Shown here in pieces: positions 41,051 through 53,063 of a stretch of DNA of 64,000 nucleotides. The notes under the pieces are model-generated. The model had not been told where the DNA came from, made no database searches, and saw only the letters and a program-made list of their open reading frames with translations. The first letter of the stretch is position 1. The number at the start of each line of letters is the position of its first letter. Source of the stretch: Marinomonas piezotolerans (GTDB lineage: Bacteria; Pseudomonadota; Gammaproteobacteria; Pseudomonadales; Marinomonadaceae); assembly GCF_003362755.1 (NCBI RefSeq), contig NZ_QKRA01000002.1:124001-188000 (forward strand). Direction: 5' to 3'. Position numbers and translations under genes: made by a program.

Positions 41051-41185
41051 TTAAGCAGACAGTTGCTTACGACCGCGAGCGCGGCGAGCCGCTAAAACTT
41101 TGCGTCCGTTTTTAGTTGCAGAGCGAGCACGGAAACCGTGTGCACGTTTACGCTTAAGTACGCTAGGTTGGAAAGTTCTTTTCAT
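41051..41185 (-). CDS. rpmH: 50S ribosomal protein L34
   Basis: The 44-residue protein reads from ATG 41183-41185 to TAA 41051-41053. It starts [19 protein letters not shown] and ends RGRKQLSA, the near-invariant L34 sequence. It is the first gene of the rpmH-rnpA-yidC unit and divergent from dnaA. Confidence 0.98.
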   Translation of the reverse strand: MKRTFQPSVLKRKRAHGFRARSATKNGRKVLAARRARGRKQLSA

Positions 41186-41268
41186 TTCAATATCTCACTG
41201 AATCAGTGTTCTGAGTGTGAGGGTTAGCGTCCGCCAAGCCTCTTATTCTGATCAAAATCAGGGCGCGG

Positions 41269-41297
41269 ATTTTAGTGTGTTTACGGCTACAATTCAA
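41269..41297 (-). promoter_or_regulatory. Sigma-70 promoter for rpmH
   Basis: On the minus strand, TTGAAT (41292-41297) and TAAAAT (41269-41274) are spaced by 17 bp, 84 bp upstream of the L34 start. Confidence 0.65.
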
Positions 41298-41399
41298 TCG
41301 TTTGGAACGTCTTTTCTTGTAAAATGTTAACCACAAAATGCTCCCCATAGTTACACACAGTTTTTTAGCTCTATTGTGCGTAACCAATTTAGATAATCT

Positions 41400-41640
41400 A
41401 TTTAAATATCCACAAGGCACATTATAAAGTTAGAAAAGCTGTTTATTAACAGTAGTTTACTCTAATATTATCCTGTGCATATCTAGACAGGATGAATCTT
41501 GTTAATATGTGAATAAGTTGCCTGTTTATGCACATGCATAAAAATATATTAACGGGTGTGTATAACTTTATTTGTTATTAACAAATCTAAAAACACAGAG
41601 ACTTCGCGATAGAATGTAACTTTTTGTGGATAACTATAAT
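41400..41640. other. DnaA-box region upstream of dnaA
   Basis: The 528-bp rpmH-dnaA gap is AT-rich. It has a perfect DnaA box TGTGGATAA at 41625-41633, degenerate-consensus matches at 41526-41534 (TTATGCACA) and 41557-41565 (TGTGTATAA), and a one-mismatch site at 41406-41414. This is where pseudomonads have their origin, so it could be a second or alternative oriC, or an autoregulatory region for dnaA. The cluster is sparser than the one at 35.8-36.2 kb. Confidence 0.65.
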
Positions 41641-41713
41641 ATGTCACGATAGAATCCCCTTCTTGTTCAGCATTTACCATTTTTAAGAATTCCATCTTAG
41701 GAGAACGTCTATC

Positions 41714-43261
41714 GTGTCTTTGCAGTACTGGGAGCGTTGTCTTGCAAGATTGCAGGATGAGTTTTCCACATCGCAATTCAATACTTGGATTCGTCCACTT
41801 AAAGCTGAAATAGAAGCCAGTGGTGATCTTTGTTTGTATGCACCTAATCGTTTTGTCTTGGATTGGGTGACAAATAAATATCAAGCGCGTATCAAAGAAC
41901 TGTTATCTGAGTTTGCCGGCGATGAGCCAGCGCCCAACTTAGTGTTTGAAGTTCGCCAAGCTGGATTTACGAAGCCGACACCTCCGCCTCCCGCTCCGGC
42001 ACCACAAGCGCCAGAACCTTCCTCTAATCTAATGTCATCAGAACCAAGCTTAGAAAGAGGTTACTCCCCTGGCTTTAGTTTAATGGACGACGAAACGAGA
42101 GACGGACCAGAAATCGAATTTGAAGCGCCGCTAAGCTTATCTGATAGCCCTGCGCGCGTGGAGCCGGAACCTTATGAACAAGGTCAGTTACCGCTCAATC
42201 CGCCGAATCGAAAAGTACAAGTAGAAGGCGGCATCAATCATGGTGCCAATCTTAATAATTCATTTACGTTTGAAAACTTTGTCGAAGGTAAGTCGAACCA
42301 ATTGGCTCACGCGGCCGCCCAGCAAGTCGCCGAGAATCCAGGTGGTGCTTATAATCCACTCTTTATTTACGGTGGCGTCGGGTTAGGTAAAACTCACTTA
42401 ATGCAAGCCGTGGGTACTGAGCTGATGCGCCATAACCCAAATGCAAAAGTCGTGTATCTGCATTCGGAGCGTTTTGTTGCGGATATGGTTAAGGCGCTGC
42501 AGCTAAACGCGATCAATGACTTTAAACGTTATTACCGATCTGTCGATGCACTGCTCATTGACGACATTCAATTCTTTGCCGGTAAAGATCGAACACAAGA
42601 AGAGTTTTTTCATACGTTTAACGCTTTATTAGAAGGCGGCCAACAAATGATTTTAACGTGTGACCGTTATCCGAAAGAGATTCAAGGATTGGAAGACCGC
42701 TTAAAATCTCGGTTTGGCTGGGGCTTGACGGTAGCGATCGAACCGCCGGAGTTAGAGACGCGAGTCGCCATCTTGATGCGTAAAGCAGAAGAAAGTGGTG
42801 TGAAATTATCTTATGATTCGGCATTCTTTATCGCGCAAAAGATTCGATCTAATGTCCGAGAGTTAGAAGGTGCATTAAAACGAGTCATCGCCAACTCACA
42901 CTTTACTGGGCGAGCGATTACGCCTGATTTCGTGCGAGAGTCATTAAAAGACCTTTTGGCCTTGCAGGACAAGTTGGTGAACATTGATAATATCCAGCGA
43001 ATTGTAGCGGAATATTACAAGATCAAGATTAGCGATTTGCTGTCCAAGCGTCGGAGTCGCTCTGTTGCGCGTCCCCGTCAAGTGGCGATGTCGCTGGCGA
43101 AAGAGCTGACAAACCATAGTTTGCCAGAAATTGGCGAAGCGTTTGGTGGTCGTGATCATACGACCGCATTGCATGCCATTCGTAAAATTAAAGAGTTACA
43201 AGATACGGATTCAGATATCCGTGAAGATTACAAACAATTGATGCGCATTCTGACCACCTAA
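41714..43261 (+). CDS. dnaA: Chromosomal replication initiator DnaA
   Basis: The 515-residue initiator has domain I (1-85), a long Pro/Glu/Ser-rich domain II linker (about 88-178, including [15 protein letters not shown]), AAA+ domain III with Walker A GGVGLGKT (220-227) and Walker [10 protein letters not shown], and the DNA-binding domain IV with the [14 protein letters not shown] signature. It starts with GTG 41714 after TAGGAG at 10 nt. It is followed by dnaN, recF and gyrB in the classic order. Confidence 0.98.
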   Translation: MSLQYWERCLARLQDEFSTSQFNTWIRPLKAEIEASGDLCLYAPNRFVLDWVTNKYQARIKELLSEFAGDEPAPNLVFEVRQAGFTKPTPPPPAPAPQAPEPSSNLMSSEPSLERGYSPGFSLMDDETRDGPEIEFEAPLSLSDSPARVEPEPYEQGQLPLNPPNRKVQVEGGINHGANLNNSFTFENFVEGKSNQLAHAAAQQVAENPGGAYNPLFIYGGVGLGKTHLMQAVGTELMRHNPNAKVVYLHSERFVADMVKALQLNAINDFKRYYRSVDALLIDDIQFFAGKDRTQEEFFHTFNALLEGGQQMILTCDRYPKEIQGLEDRLKSRFGWGLTVAIEPPELETRVAILMRKAEESGVKLSYDSAFFIAQKIRSNVRELEGALKRVIANSHFTGRAITPDFVRESLKDLLALQDKLVNIDNIQRIVAEYYKIKISDLLSKRRSRSVARPRQVAMSLAKELTNHSLPEIGEAFGGRDHTTALHAIRKIKELQDTDSDIREDYKQLMRILTT

Positions 43262-43294
43262 TTGGTCTAAGACTTTGAATTAACGAGGAAAAGA

Positions 43295-44392
43295 ATGAAA
43301 TTTTCAGTCGTCCGCGAAACACTGCTAAAACCACTACAACTGGTGGCGGGTGTAGTAGAGCGTAAACAAACGATGCCAGTTTTGGCGAACGTTTTGGTAG
43401 AAGTAAAGGACCAAACTCTGACGCTGACCGGGTCAGACCTCGAAGTCGAATTAGTCGGCCAAGTGCCACTGGATGAATGCCAAGAAGGTCGCATCACGAT
43501 TCCCGCACGTAAGCTGATGGACATTTGTAAGAGCCTTCCAGACAGCGCTGTGATTGAGTTCTCTCTTGATGAGCAAAAAGCGTTGATTCGTTCGGGTCGT
43601 TCGCGTTTCACCTTATCGACCTTACCCGCGGAAGAGTTTCCGAATATCCAAGATATGCAGGGTGATCTGGTGGTGAACATCCCACAAGTGAGCGTTCGTA
43701 AACTTATCGACCGCACTGGTTTTGCGATGGCGAACCAAGACGTCCGTTATTACTTGAATGGTATGCTATTTGAAGTGGCTGACGGCCAACTTCGTGTTGT
43801 GGCAACTGATGGACACCGACTCGCTACGGCCGTAGAGGATGCTCAAGTTTCAGGTGATTTAACGCAAGTGATCGTGCCACGTAAAGGTGTGTTGGAGCTC
43901 AACCGTTTATTAACGGATACAGATGAGACTGTTGAGCTAACAATTGGTACAAATCATATCCGCGCAAAAGTAGCGGATTACACGTTCACATCCAAATTGG
44001 TGGAAGGTAAATTCCCTGATTATCATCGAGTGATCCCACGTAATAATGAAAAGCTTGTCACGGCTGATCGTTTAGAGCTGCGTCAAGTGTTTCTACGCGC
44101 GTCGATTCTATCAAATGAAAAATACCGTGGTGTACGTCTCATCCTAGCGAATGGCATGTTGCAAGTGTTCGCCAACAACCCAGAGCAAGAAGAAGCGGAA
44201 GAGTCTGTTCTCGTTCAATACCAAGGCGATAACCTAGAAGTTGGCTTTAATGTTGGCTATTTGTTAGATGTTTTAGGCGTGATTGATTCACCAGAAGTGT
44301 GCATCTCATTGAATGATGCAAACAGCAGCGCATTGATTGAAGAAGGTCAAGGTCACGCTTCGCAGTACGTTGTGATGCCGATGCGTTTGTAA
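43295..44392 (+). CDS. dnaN: DNA polymerase III sliding clamp (beta subunit)
   Basis: The 365-residue clamp protein begins MKFSVVRETLLKPLQLVAGV and ends YVVMPMRL, the conserved C-terminal MPMRL motif that helps form the partner-binding pocket. Three repeated clamp domains are consistent with its length. It lies 33 bp after dnaA with a GAGGA ribosome site. Confidence 0.98.
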   Translation: MKFSVVRETLLKPLQLVAGVVERKQTMPVLANVLVEVKDQTLTLTGSDLEVELVGQVPLDECQEGRITIPARKLMDICKSLPDSAVIEFSLDEQKALIRSGRSRFTLSTLPAEEFPNIQDMQGDLVVNIPQVSVRKLIDRTGFAMANQDVRYYLNGMLFEVADGQLRVVATDGHRLATAVEDAQVSGDLTQVIVPRKGVLELNRLLTDTDETVELTIGTNHIRAKVADYTFTSKLVEGKFPDYHRVIPRNNEKLVTADRLELRQVFLRASILSNEKYRGVRLILANGMLQVFANNPEQEEAEESVLVQYQGDNLEVGFNVGYLLDVLGVIDSPEVCISLNDANSSALIEEGQGHASQYVVMPMRL

Positions 44393-44404
44393 TAGACACC
44401 CGAT

Positions 44405-44423
44405 GGGCGTGCAGTGCACGCCC
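44405..44423. other. Perfect hairpin between dnaN and recF
   Basis: GGGCGTGCA and TGCACGCCC flank a single central G. There is no T-run, so it is more likely an attenuator or mRNA-processing or stability structure than a terminator. It also argues that recF starts downstream, at ATG 44447. Confidence 0.6.
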
Positions 44424-44446
44424 TCATCATCTCTAGGCCCCGATTT

Positions 44447-45553
44447 ATGCCGCTGGCCCGTCTTGATATTTCTCACCTGCGTAATTTAACTGCTGTTCGT
44501 TTTGACCCCTCACCTCATGTAAACATCATTGTGGGCGAAAACGGCAGTGGTAAAACCTCCATCTTAGAGGCCATTCATCTTCTGTCGTTTGGACGCTCAT
44601 TCCGCAGCCACAAACACAAAACCTATATTCAGTATGAACAGCCTGAGTGTGTCGTCTTTGCACAACTCGAGCAGGACCAACAGCCGCGGATACCTGTGGG
44701 GATTAAGCGAAGTCGTGATGGCGCGATTGAGGTTCGTATTCAAGGGCGCGCTGCCCAGTCCGTCGTGGAGTTGGCCGAGCGTCTCCCCGTGCAATTGATT
44801 AACCCCGATGCGTTCCGTCTACTAGAAGGCTCCCCTAAGATTCGTCGGCAGTTTGTCGACTGGGGCGTGTTTCATTTCGATGATCGATTTATTAATGCCT
44901 GGCGAGACTGGCAAAAAGCGTTAAAACAGCGGAATAGCTTACTCAGACGTGGTAAAATATCGGCCAATTTACTAGCTGCGTTCGATCAAGAGCTGATTCG
45001 ATTGGGTGAATATGTGAATACCGCGCGCAAAGCATATGTTGCCGCCCTCACGCCTCATTTTGAATCCGTTTTACAGCAGTTAGCCGCAGGTCTCAGTGTG
45101 CAGCTTAACTTTTTTCAAGGTTGGGATGCGCAAAAAACGCTGAGCGAAGCGATTGAGCACAGCTATCAGCGAGATATTGATGTTGGGTATACCAATACGG
45201 GACCGCAACGGGCGGATCTTCGTGTTAAGACGCCTTCGGGGGATGCTTTAGATACTCTGTCTCGAGGCCAGCAAAAGCTGGTGGTATCGGCGCTTAAGAT
45301 CGCGCAGGGCCAATTGTTAATTGAGCGTGGTCGTCAGTTAGTATTCTTGGTGGATGACTTACCCGCCGAGCTGGATGCTAACCATCGACGTCGGTTGTGT
45401 CAGTTGTTGGAATCACTGAACAGCCAAATATTTATAACCAGCGTTGGACCAGATAGCATGGATTTTACTTGGTCTGATCAGACAGACGTTCGTCATTTCT
45501 CGATGAATCAAGGCGAATTGTCCCAAGCGAGCAAAGGTTTGCAGGAGAGTTAA
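44447..45553 (+). CDS. recF: Recombination mediator RecF
   Basis: The 368-residue SMC-like ATPase has Walker A GENGSGKTSILEAIHLLSFG (core GENGSGKT), the signature LSRGQQKLVVSALKIAQ and Walker B VFLVDDLPAELD. It loads RecA at gaps with RecO and RecR. ATG 44447 (MPLARLDI) is chosen over the upstream GTG 44414, which lies inside a hairpin. It abuts gyrB: the recF stop is directly followed by the gyrB ATG. Confidence 0.96.
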   Translation: MPLARLDISHLRNLTAVRFDPSPHVNIIVGENGSGKTSILEAIHLLSFGRSFRSHKHKTYIQYEQPECVVFAQLEQDQQPRIPVGIKRSRDGAIEVRIQGRAAQSVVELAERLPVQLINPDAFRLLEGSPKIRRQFVDWGVFHFDDRFINAWRDWQKALKQRNSLLRRGKISANLLAAFDQELIRLGEYVNTARKAYVAALTPHFESVLQQLAAGLSVQLNFFQGWDAQKTLSEAIEHSYQRDIDVGYTNTGPQRADLRVKTPSGDALDTLSRGQQKLVVSALKIAQGQLLIERGRQLVFLVDDLPAELDANHRRRLCQLLESLNSQIFITSVGPDSMDFTWSDQTDVRHFSMNQGELSQASKGLQES

Positions 45554-47977
<2,424 letters not shown>

Positions 47978-48000
47978 AGTAAAGCAAGTTATCGAAGCAA

Positions 48001-48028
48001 AAGGGCCTAATAGTTAGGCCCTTTTTTT
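48001..48028 (+). terminator. Terminator after gyrB
   Basis: The stem AAGGGCCTAA / TTAGGCCCTT closes on a short loop and is followed by a run of seven T. It ends the dnaA-dnaN-recF-gyrB unit. Confidence 0.92.
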
Positions 48029-48059
48029 GTGCTAGCACGCACCCGAAGTTGTCAGTATG

Positions 48060-48911
48060 TTACAGCGCAACTTTAATGCTGTCCTGAATGGGCGTTGTTG
48101 GGCGACCAATCAGTGTGGATAGCGTGTGGCTGTCGTCAAATAAAGCACCTTTTGCCGCACCGGTATCTGAATCGGCCAAGATCTTGGCAAAGCCCTCAGG
48201 TAGGCCCACACTTACTAGCACTTTTGCATATTCGGCTTCGGGCAGGTCTTGGTATACCACCTCCTTACCGCTTATCTTAGCAACATGTGCTGCGTACTCT
48301 GTAAGCGTGAACGCTTGATCTCCCGCTAACTCATATACCTTGCCTGCTTGGCCTTCAGAAGTGATAACAATCGCTGCTGCATCGGCGTAATCTGCTCGAG
48401 TGGCTGTAGAGTATTGACCGTCGCCAGCACTGCCTAAGACCGCGCCGTGCTCGACCGCCATCGACGCGCCCATGGTGTAATTCTCAGAGTACCAGCCGTT
48501 GCGTAATAGAACATGAGGTACACCCGATGCTTTTAATGCCGCTTCGGTTGCTCGGTGCTCTTCTGCCAAGGCTAAAGGAGAAGTGTCTGCGTGTAAGATA
48601 CTGGTGTAAGCAAGTAACTCTACATTCGCTTCTTTAGCGGCATCGATGACGTTTTGATGTTGCGCAGCACGTTGACCTACTTCGCTTGAAGAAACCAATA
48701 CGACTCGCTTGACGCCAGCCATGGCCGACGTGAGCGATGCTGGGTCTGTGTAATCAGCTTGACGCACTACGACACCTAGATCTGCCAAATGAGTCGCTTT
48801 TTCAGGATTACGAACCGCTGCGACGATATTTTCAGCTTTGACACCGCTGGCGAGTATGCTTGCCACGATCAGTTGACCAAGTTGACCTGTTGCACCTGTT
48901 ACAAGAATCAT
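48060..48911 (-). CDS. NmrA-like NAD(P)H:quinone oxidoreductase (QorB/YtfG type)
   Basis: The 283-residue protein has an atypical short-chain dehydrogenase Rossmann fold with ILVTGATGQLGQLIVASIL (core VTGATGQLG) at the N-terminus, VLLRNGWYSENYT in the middle and an NmrA-like C-terminal part. It resembles E. coli QorB (YtfG), which reduces quinones with NADPH. The divergent HxlR gene is the usual neighbour of this family and probably represses it. Confidence 0.85.
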   Translation of the reverse strand: MILVTGATGQLGQLIVASILASGVKAENIVAAVRNPEKATHLADLGVVVRQADYTDPASLTSAMAGVKRVVLVSSSEVGQRAAQHQNVIDAAKEANVELLAYTSILHADTSPLALAEEHRATEAALKASGVPHVLLRNGWYSENYTMGASMAVEHGAVLGSAGDGQYSTATRADYADAAAIVITSEGQAGKVYELAGDQAFTLTEYAAHVAKISGKEVVYQDLPEAEYAKVLVSVGLPEGFAKILADSDTGAAKGALFDDSHTLSTLIGRPTTPIQDSIKVAL

Positions 48912-48962
48912 TATGAACTCCTTTTAATTGGTAAGTGTGTGAGACCTAGGTTAAGCTATATG

Positions 48963-48977
48963 CTTACTTAAAGTAAG
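48963..48977. promoter_or_regulatory. Palindromic operator candidate between qorB-like and hxlR-like genes
   Basis: CTTACTT and AAGTAAG flank one central A. The site is in the 85-bp divergent gap, 20 bp upstream of the HxlR-type start, where it could control both genes. A further GTAAGT half-site overlaps the hxlR ribosome region. Confidence 0.6.
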
Positions 48978-48996
48978 TACGCACAAAAAGGTAAGT

Positions 48997-49386
48997 ATGA
49001 AAAAACAAGGCTCGATAGACAGTGTAGACGTTAGATTTGATCGAGGTGATGTGTTCTCGGATCAATGTCCATCGCGAGAGGTATTACGTCATGTGACAGG
49101 ACGCTGGGGCATGCTGGTTTTTTTTGCACTGCGCGATGGCCAGTTTCATCGCTTTAGTGATTTGCGACGGATGATAAAAGGTATTAGCGAAAAAATGCTG
49201 GCTCAAACGCTACAACAGTTGGAAGGCGATGGTTTCATTGATCGTGTTGTCCATCCTGTCGTGCCACCGCACGTAGAATACCGGTTGACGCCTATGGGGG
49301 CTGAATTTTCAGAGCGTGTAATAGATCTCATAAGCTGGCTAGAAGACAACCTTTTAGATATTTTAGATCGCCGTCACCAAGCGTAA
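48997..49386 (+). CDS. HxlR-family winged-helix regulator (YtfH type)
   Basis: The 129-residue protein contains CPSREVLRHVTGRWGMLVFF (an early Cys in CPSREVL is the redox-sensing position in HypR/QorR relatives), RFSDLRRMIKGISEKMLAQTL as the recognition region, and YRLTPMG as the wing. Members such as YodB and QorR sense quinones or electrophiles through this Cys. It is divergent from the quinone-reductase gene, which fits a quinone-responsive pair. Confidence 0.85.
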   Translation: MKKQGSIDSVDVRFDRGDVFSDQCPSREVLRHVTGRWGMLVFFALRDGQFHRFSDLRRMIKGISEKMLAQTLQQLEGDGFIDRVVHPVVPPHVEYRLTPMGAEFSERVIDLISWLEDNLLDILDRRHQA

Positions 49387-49390
49387 AAAT

Positions 49391-49421
49391 GAAAAAAAAG
49401 ACCCTGTGAAGCAAGGTCTTT
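49391..49421 (-). terminator. Terminator between hxlR-like gene and gmhB
   Basis: AAAGACC / GGTCTTT form the stem. The plus-strand left flank is an eight-A run, giving a T-run on the minus strand, so it mainly ends gmhB transcription; it can also serve the convergent HxlR gene. Confidence 0.75.
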
Positions 49422-49464
49422 CGTAAACATGATGTAAGTGCTTACTATGTCTGTAACGCTTTAA

Positions 49465-50025
49465 TTAAGAGTATTTATGTAGCGTCGCAATGGCGAACGC
49501 GGCTAAATCTGTGTAAATATCAAAGTGGAAATCGATGTTCTTATACTGCGTTTCTCGGCCATTACCTGTGAGCACTAAAACGGGAGCACAGCCCCTAGCC
49601 TGCCCTGCTTGAAGATCGCGTAGTGAATCGCCCACCATAATGGCTGGCTGCTCTGTAAAGTCCATACCGAGGGATTTCTCGATCGCTTCAATCATTCCGC
49701 TTTTGGGTTTACGGCAATGACATGCGTCATCTGGCCCGTGCGGACAGTATTCTATGCCGTCAATTTGGCCTCCCTCAGCAGCCACTAGATCCGACATCTT
49801 TTGATGCATTGCTGCAAGTGTTTCTTCACTGTAGTAACCACGTGAGATTCCTGATTGGTTTGTGACCACGTATATTTTGAAGCCCGCATTACTTAACGCT
49901 GCGATGGCTTTGATACTGCCTGCTAACGGAATCCACTCTTCCACTGATTTCACATAGTCTTTTGAATCTTGGTTAATAACGCCATCACGGTCCAAAAGAA
50001 TGATTGGCTTTTGCTGCACCTTCAT
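49465..50025 (-). CDS. gmhB: D-glycero-beta-D-manno-heptose 1,7-bisphosphate 7-phosphatase GmhB
   Basis: The 186-residue HAD-family phosphatase of ADP-heptose synthesis for LPS core has LLDRDGVINQD (nucleophile Asp), VVTNQSGISRGYY, zinc-binding CPHGPDDACHCRKPKSGM and GDSLRDLQAG. ATG 50025 follows GAGG at 6 nt; an in-frame ATG at 50046 is farther upstream. It is divergent from the acyltransferase gene, also for the envelope, with a parS-like site between them. Confidence 0.95.
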   Translation of the reverse strand: MKVQQKPIILLDRDGVINQDSKDYVKSVEEWIPLAGSIKAIAALSNAGFKIYVVTNQSGISRGYYSEETLAAMHQKMSDLVAAEGGQIDGIEYCPHGPDDACHCRKPKSGMIEAIEKSLGMDFTEQPAIMVGDSLRDLQAGQARGCAPVLVLTGNGRETQYKNIDFHFDIYTDLAAFAIATLHKYS

Positions 50026-50088
50026 ATATGTCCTCAATATCGACATTAATTTTCCGTCAGTATAATGAATTCGCGTTGTTGGTGCTGG

Positions 50089-50104
50089 GGTTTCATGTGA
50101 AACA
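50089..50104. other. parS-like site 1
   Basis: GGTTTCATGTGAAACA matches the parS consensus TGTTTCACGTGAAACA at 14 of 16 positions. It lies in the gmhB/acyltransferase divergent gap. Confidence 0.65.
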
Positions 50105-50170
50105 GTTATTTTTATTTTGACCTTTGATATACGTTACAATACGCCAACATCAATAATTAAAGTTGTTTGT

Positions 50171-51067
50171 ATGTCTGACTCTACACCCTCTTCCTTTATT
50201 ACGCGCTTTCTAAAAGTCATGGGGAAGCTTCCCCTTCCGTTTGTCCGATACATTGGCCGTATTGTTGGTGTGTGTTTATTACGCTTTGATCGACGGACAC
50301 GTCGGGCGATTGATCGCAACTTAGAGCTTTGCTTGCCTAACCTAGATCGGGAGCAACGTGCTCGTCTACGTAATGAGCGTTTGGCACATATAGGTCAAAC
50401 CTTTATGGAGATGGGGCACATGTGGACCAAAGATGTTTCGACCATTTTAAAACATTGCAGAGATGGCGACGGAGCTGATCGTTTTAAAGAAGCGGTAGCC
50501 GGTGACGGAGGCGTCATTGTACTTGCTCCTCATATTGGAAACTGGGAGGTATTGAACGCATACATCAGTGCTATTCGGCCTTTAACAGTGATGTATCGAC
50601 CGCATAAAAACCCAAGTTTGGATGCGTTTATTTTGGCAGCACGAGAGCGTTCTGGCGCGGAGTTAGCACCCACTAATCGCCGTGGTGTATTGCAAATTAT
50701 GAAGGCGTTGAATGCCAGTGGTGTGGTGGGAATTTTACCCGATCAGGTGCCACAGAAAGGCAGCGGTGAATTCGCCCCTCTCTTTGGTCATCGAGCTTAT
50801 ACCATGACGCTTGCCAGCCAACTGGCATATAAAACGGGAGCAAAGGCATTTGTTGTGGGCAGCATGCAAACCTCTAAAGGGTTTGAAATTGTCGCGCATG
50901 AAGTGGATGATCGTTTCTATTCAGAAGACACTCAAACCTCGCTTACGGGCCTTAATGCATCCATTGAGCGGTTAGTGAAAGTGCGCCCTGGTCAGTATCA
51001 ATGGGAATACAAGCGCTTTAAGGTACAACCTGATGGCGCTTTGAATCTCTATCGCGAGAACACCTAG
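50171..51067 (+). CDS. LpxL/HtrB-type lipid A (or lysophospholipid) acyltransferase
   Basis: The 298-residue protein has a single N-terminal hydrophobic stretch and the family's catalytic block VIVLAPHIGNWEVLNAYIS (H-x4-E type, HIGNWE), MYRPHKNPSLD and VGILPDQVPQKGSGEF. It transfers a fatty acyl chain to a lipid A precursor or related lipid. The second-chain specificity cannot be read. ATG 50171 is preferred over a TTG at 50117; the ribosome site is weak. Confidence 0.85.
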   Translation: MSDSTPSSFITRFLKVMGKLPLPFVRYIGRIVGVCLLRFDRRTRRAIDRNLELCLPNLDREQRARLRNERLAHIGQTFMEMGHMWTKDVSTILKHCRDGDGADRFKEAVAGDGGVIVLAPHIGNWEVLNAYISAIRPLTVMYRPHKNPSLDAFILAARERSGAELAPTNRRGVLQIMKALNASGVVGILPDQVPQKGSGEFAPLFGHRAYTMTLASQLAYKTGAKAFVVGSMQTSKGFEIVAHEVDDRFYSEDTQTSLTGLNASIERLVKVRPGQYQWEYKRFKVQPDGALNLYRENT

Positions 51068-51116
51068 CCGATCATCGTAGGGAGGGCAGACTCGTTTAAC
51101 CGCCTGCACTGCCTGC

Positions 51117-51587
51117 CTACGCTTCAGCAATATCTGCAAATACGGCTTGGCGACAAACTCCTGCCAGATCTTGGGGGGCCAGTCCGATATCAAAGCCCCT
51201 TTTACCACCACTGACGTAGATCTTTTTGGAAGATAAAGCGCTCTCATCAATCACGGTTGGTAGGGCTTTTTTTTGCCCTATTGGGCTAATTCCTCCAACG
51301 AGGTATCCAGTAATACGCTCTGCCTCTTTTGGCTCCGTCATCCGAAGCTTTTTGACGCGGAGCGCCGCTGCAGCACGTTTTAAGTTCAGTAGCCCTGTTA
51401 CGGGAACGATTGCTACAAAAACACTTTTTTCGTCGGTAACGAGTAGTGTTTTAAAGACCTCTTCGGGATTCAATCCGAGCTTTTGCGCAGCTTCCTCGCC
51501 ATAGTTTTGACTAGCCGGATCATGATCGTATTCATGTTGAGTGAATGGTATTTTCTTTTTCTGTAGTGTTAACACAGCGGGTGTCAT
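51117..51587 (-). CDS. ybaK: Cys-tRNA(Pro)/Cys-tRNA(Cys) deacylase YbaK
   Basis: The 156-residue editing protein of the YbaK/ProX family has VFKTLLVTD, the conserved catalytic-region Lys in EEVFKTL, and [13 protein letters not shown] followed by [12 protein letters not shown]. It hydrolyses mischarged cysteinyl-tRNA(Pro). It is convergent with the acyltransferase gene and 28 bp upstream of trkH's stop on the same strand. Confidence 0.92.
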   Translation of the reverse strand: MTPAVLTLQKKKIPFTQHEYDHDPASQNYGEEAAQKLGLNPEEVFKTLLVTDEKSVFVAIVPVTGLLNLKRAAAALRVKKLRMTEPKEAERITGYLVGGISPIGQKKALPTVIDESALSSKKIYVSGGKRGFDIGLAPQDLAGVCRQAVFADIAEA

Positions 51588-51614
51588 GGTGCGCCTCGGG
51601 GTTGGAAGACAGAG

Positions 51615-53063
51615 CTATTTTTGCCAAAACATTGGCGTAAATAATACCAATAGAGTAAAGACTTCTAAACGGCCAAGCAGCATAGAAAAGCAAAGCATCC
51701 ATTTGGCTGGGTCATTGATCGACGCAAAGTTTGCAGAGACTTCGCCTAGGCCCGGACCTAAGTTATTGAGAGTCGCCGCAACCGCCGACCACGCGGTGAC
51801 TTGATCAATTCCCGTCGCCATTAGGCCAATCATCAGCATCACGTACACTAATAGGTATGCTGAGAAGAACCCCCATACTGCAGACACCACACGCTCTTGT
51901 ATGGCTTTGCCGCCCACTTTTACTGGGATCACTGCATTGGGATGCACTAGACGTTGGATTTCTCGAAAACCTTGTTTAAGAATCAACAGGATGCGGATGA
52001 CCTTCATGCCGCCTCCAGTCGAGCTGGCACACCCCCCCGCAAAGGACGTGACGATGAGAAGGAAGGGTAGAAAATGTGGCCACACGGAAAAGTCGGATGT
52101 GCTGAACCCCGATGTCGTTGCAATCGATACGGTCTCAAAGACTGCGTAACGCAATGAATCACTCCACTCATAGGTCGAAGTGAGGATCAGTACAAGTGTC
52201 GCTAAGACGATTGTGCTGAGTAGTAGAAAGAAGAAGAAACGCGCTTCGGGGTCTTTAAAGTAATGCCAGACACTTCGAGTGCGCCAAGCGTAGAAGTGCA
52301 TACCAAAGTTGATGGCCGAAATAACCATAAATACCGTACAAATAATCTCAATGGTGACACTGTTAAAGTAGCCAATGCTCGCATCGTGGGTGGAAAACCC
52401 ACCAATAGCAACTGTCGAAAAGCTGTGACAGATGGCATCAAATAATGTCATACCGGCTGCCCAATAACCGATCGCACACAGCAACGTGAGCGTTGCGTAT
52501 ATGTACCAGAGCGCCTTGGCTGTTTCGGCAATGCGAGGTGTCAACTTGGAGTCTTTTACTGGGCCTGGTGTCTCCGCCCTGTATAGCTGCATGCCCCCAA
52601 CACCCAGCATGGGCATAATGGCGACTGCCAAGACAATGATACCCATACCGCCTAACCACTGTAGCCATTGGCGGTAGAATAGAATCGACTGAGGTAAATC
52701 ATCGATGGCAGTTAGAATGGTAGCCCCTGTGGTGGTTAAACCTGACATGGATTCAAACAGAGCGTCCGTGTAGCTGAGATCAGGGGAAGTCGTTAATAGA
52801 AAGGGTACAGAACCAAATAAGCCTAACGTCGTCCAGAATAAGACCGTTACCAAGAACCCGTCTCGTATCTTGAGGTCTCCGCGATGATTTCGGAAAGGAA
52901 ACCAAACAACCAGGCCACCGACTAAGTTAATGATTAAGGCATAAACAAACGCCATCAATGCACCATCATTGTATATCAGTGACACGACGATAGGTGGCAA
53001 AAGCGCAACGCTGAAGATCATAATCAACAAGCCGATGACGCGTAGGATTACCTGAATATGCAT
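51615..53063 (-). CDS. trkH: Potassium uptake protein TrkH
   Basis: The 482-residue membrane protein has four pore-loop repeats with selectivity-filter glycines in SGLTTTGATILT, STVAIGGFSTHD, IATTSGFSTSD and LNNLGPGLG. It forms the K+-translocating subunit and works with the cytoplasmic TrkA ring, encoded 103 bp upstream on the same strand. Confidence 0.96.
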   Translation of the reverse strand: MHIQVILRVIGLLIMIFSVALLPPIVVSLIYNDGALMAFVYALIINLVGGLVVWFPFRNHRGDLKIRDGFLVTVLFWTTLGLFGSVPFLLTTSPDLSYTDALFESMSGLTTTGATILTAIDDLPQSILFYRQWLQWLGGMGIIVLAVAIMPMLGVGGMQLYRAETPGPVKDSKLTPRIAETAKALWYIYATLTLLCAIGYWAAGMTLFDAICHSFSTVAIGGFSTHDASIGYFNSVTIEIICTVFMVISAINFGMHFYAWRTRSVWHYFKDPEARFFFFLLLSTIVLATLVLILTSTYEWSDSLRYAVFETVSIATTSGFSTSDFSVWPHFLPFLLIVTSFAGGCASSTGGGMKVIRILLILKQGFREIQRLVHPNAVIPVKVGGKAIQERVVSAVWGFFSAYLLVYVMLMIGLMATGIDQVTAWSAVAATLNNLGPGLGEVSANFASINDPAKWMLCFSMLLGRLEVFTLLVLFTPMFWQK

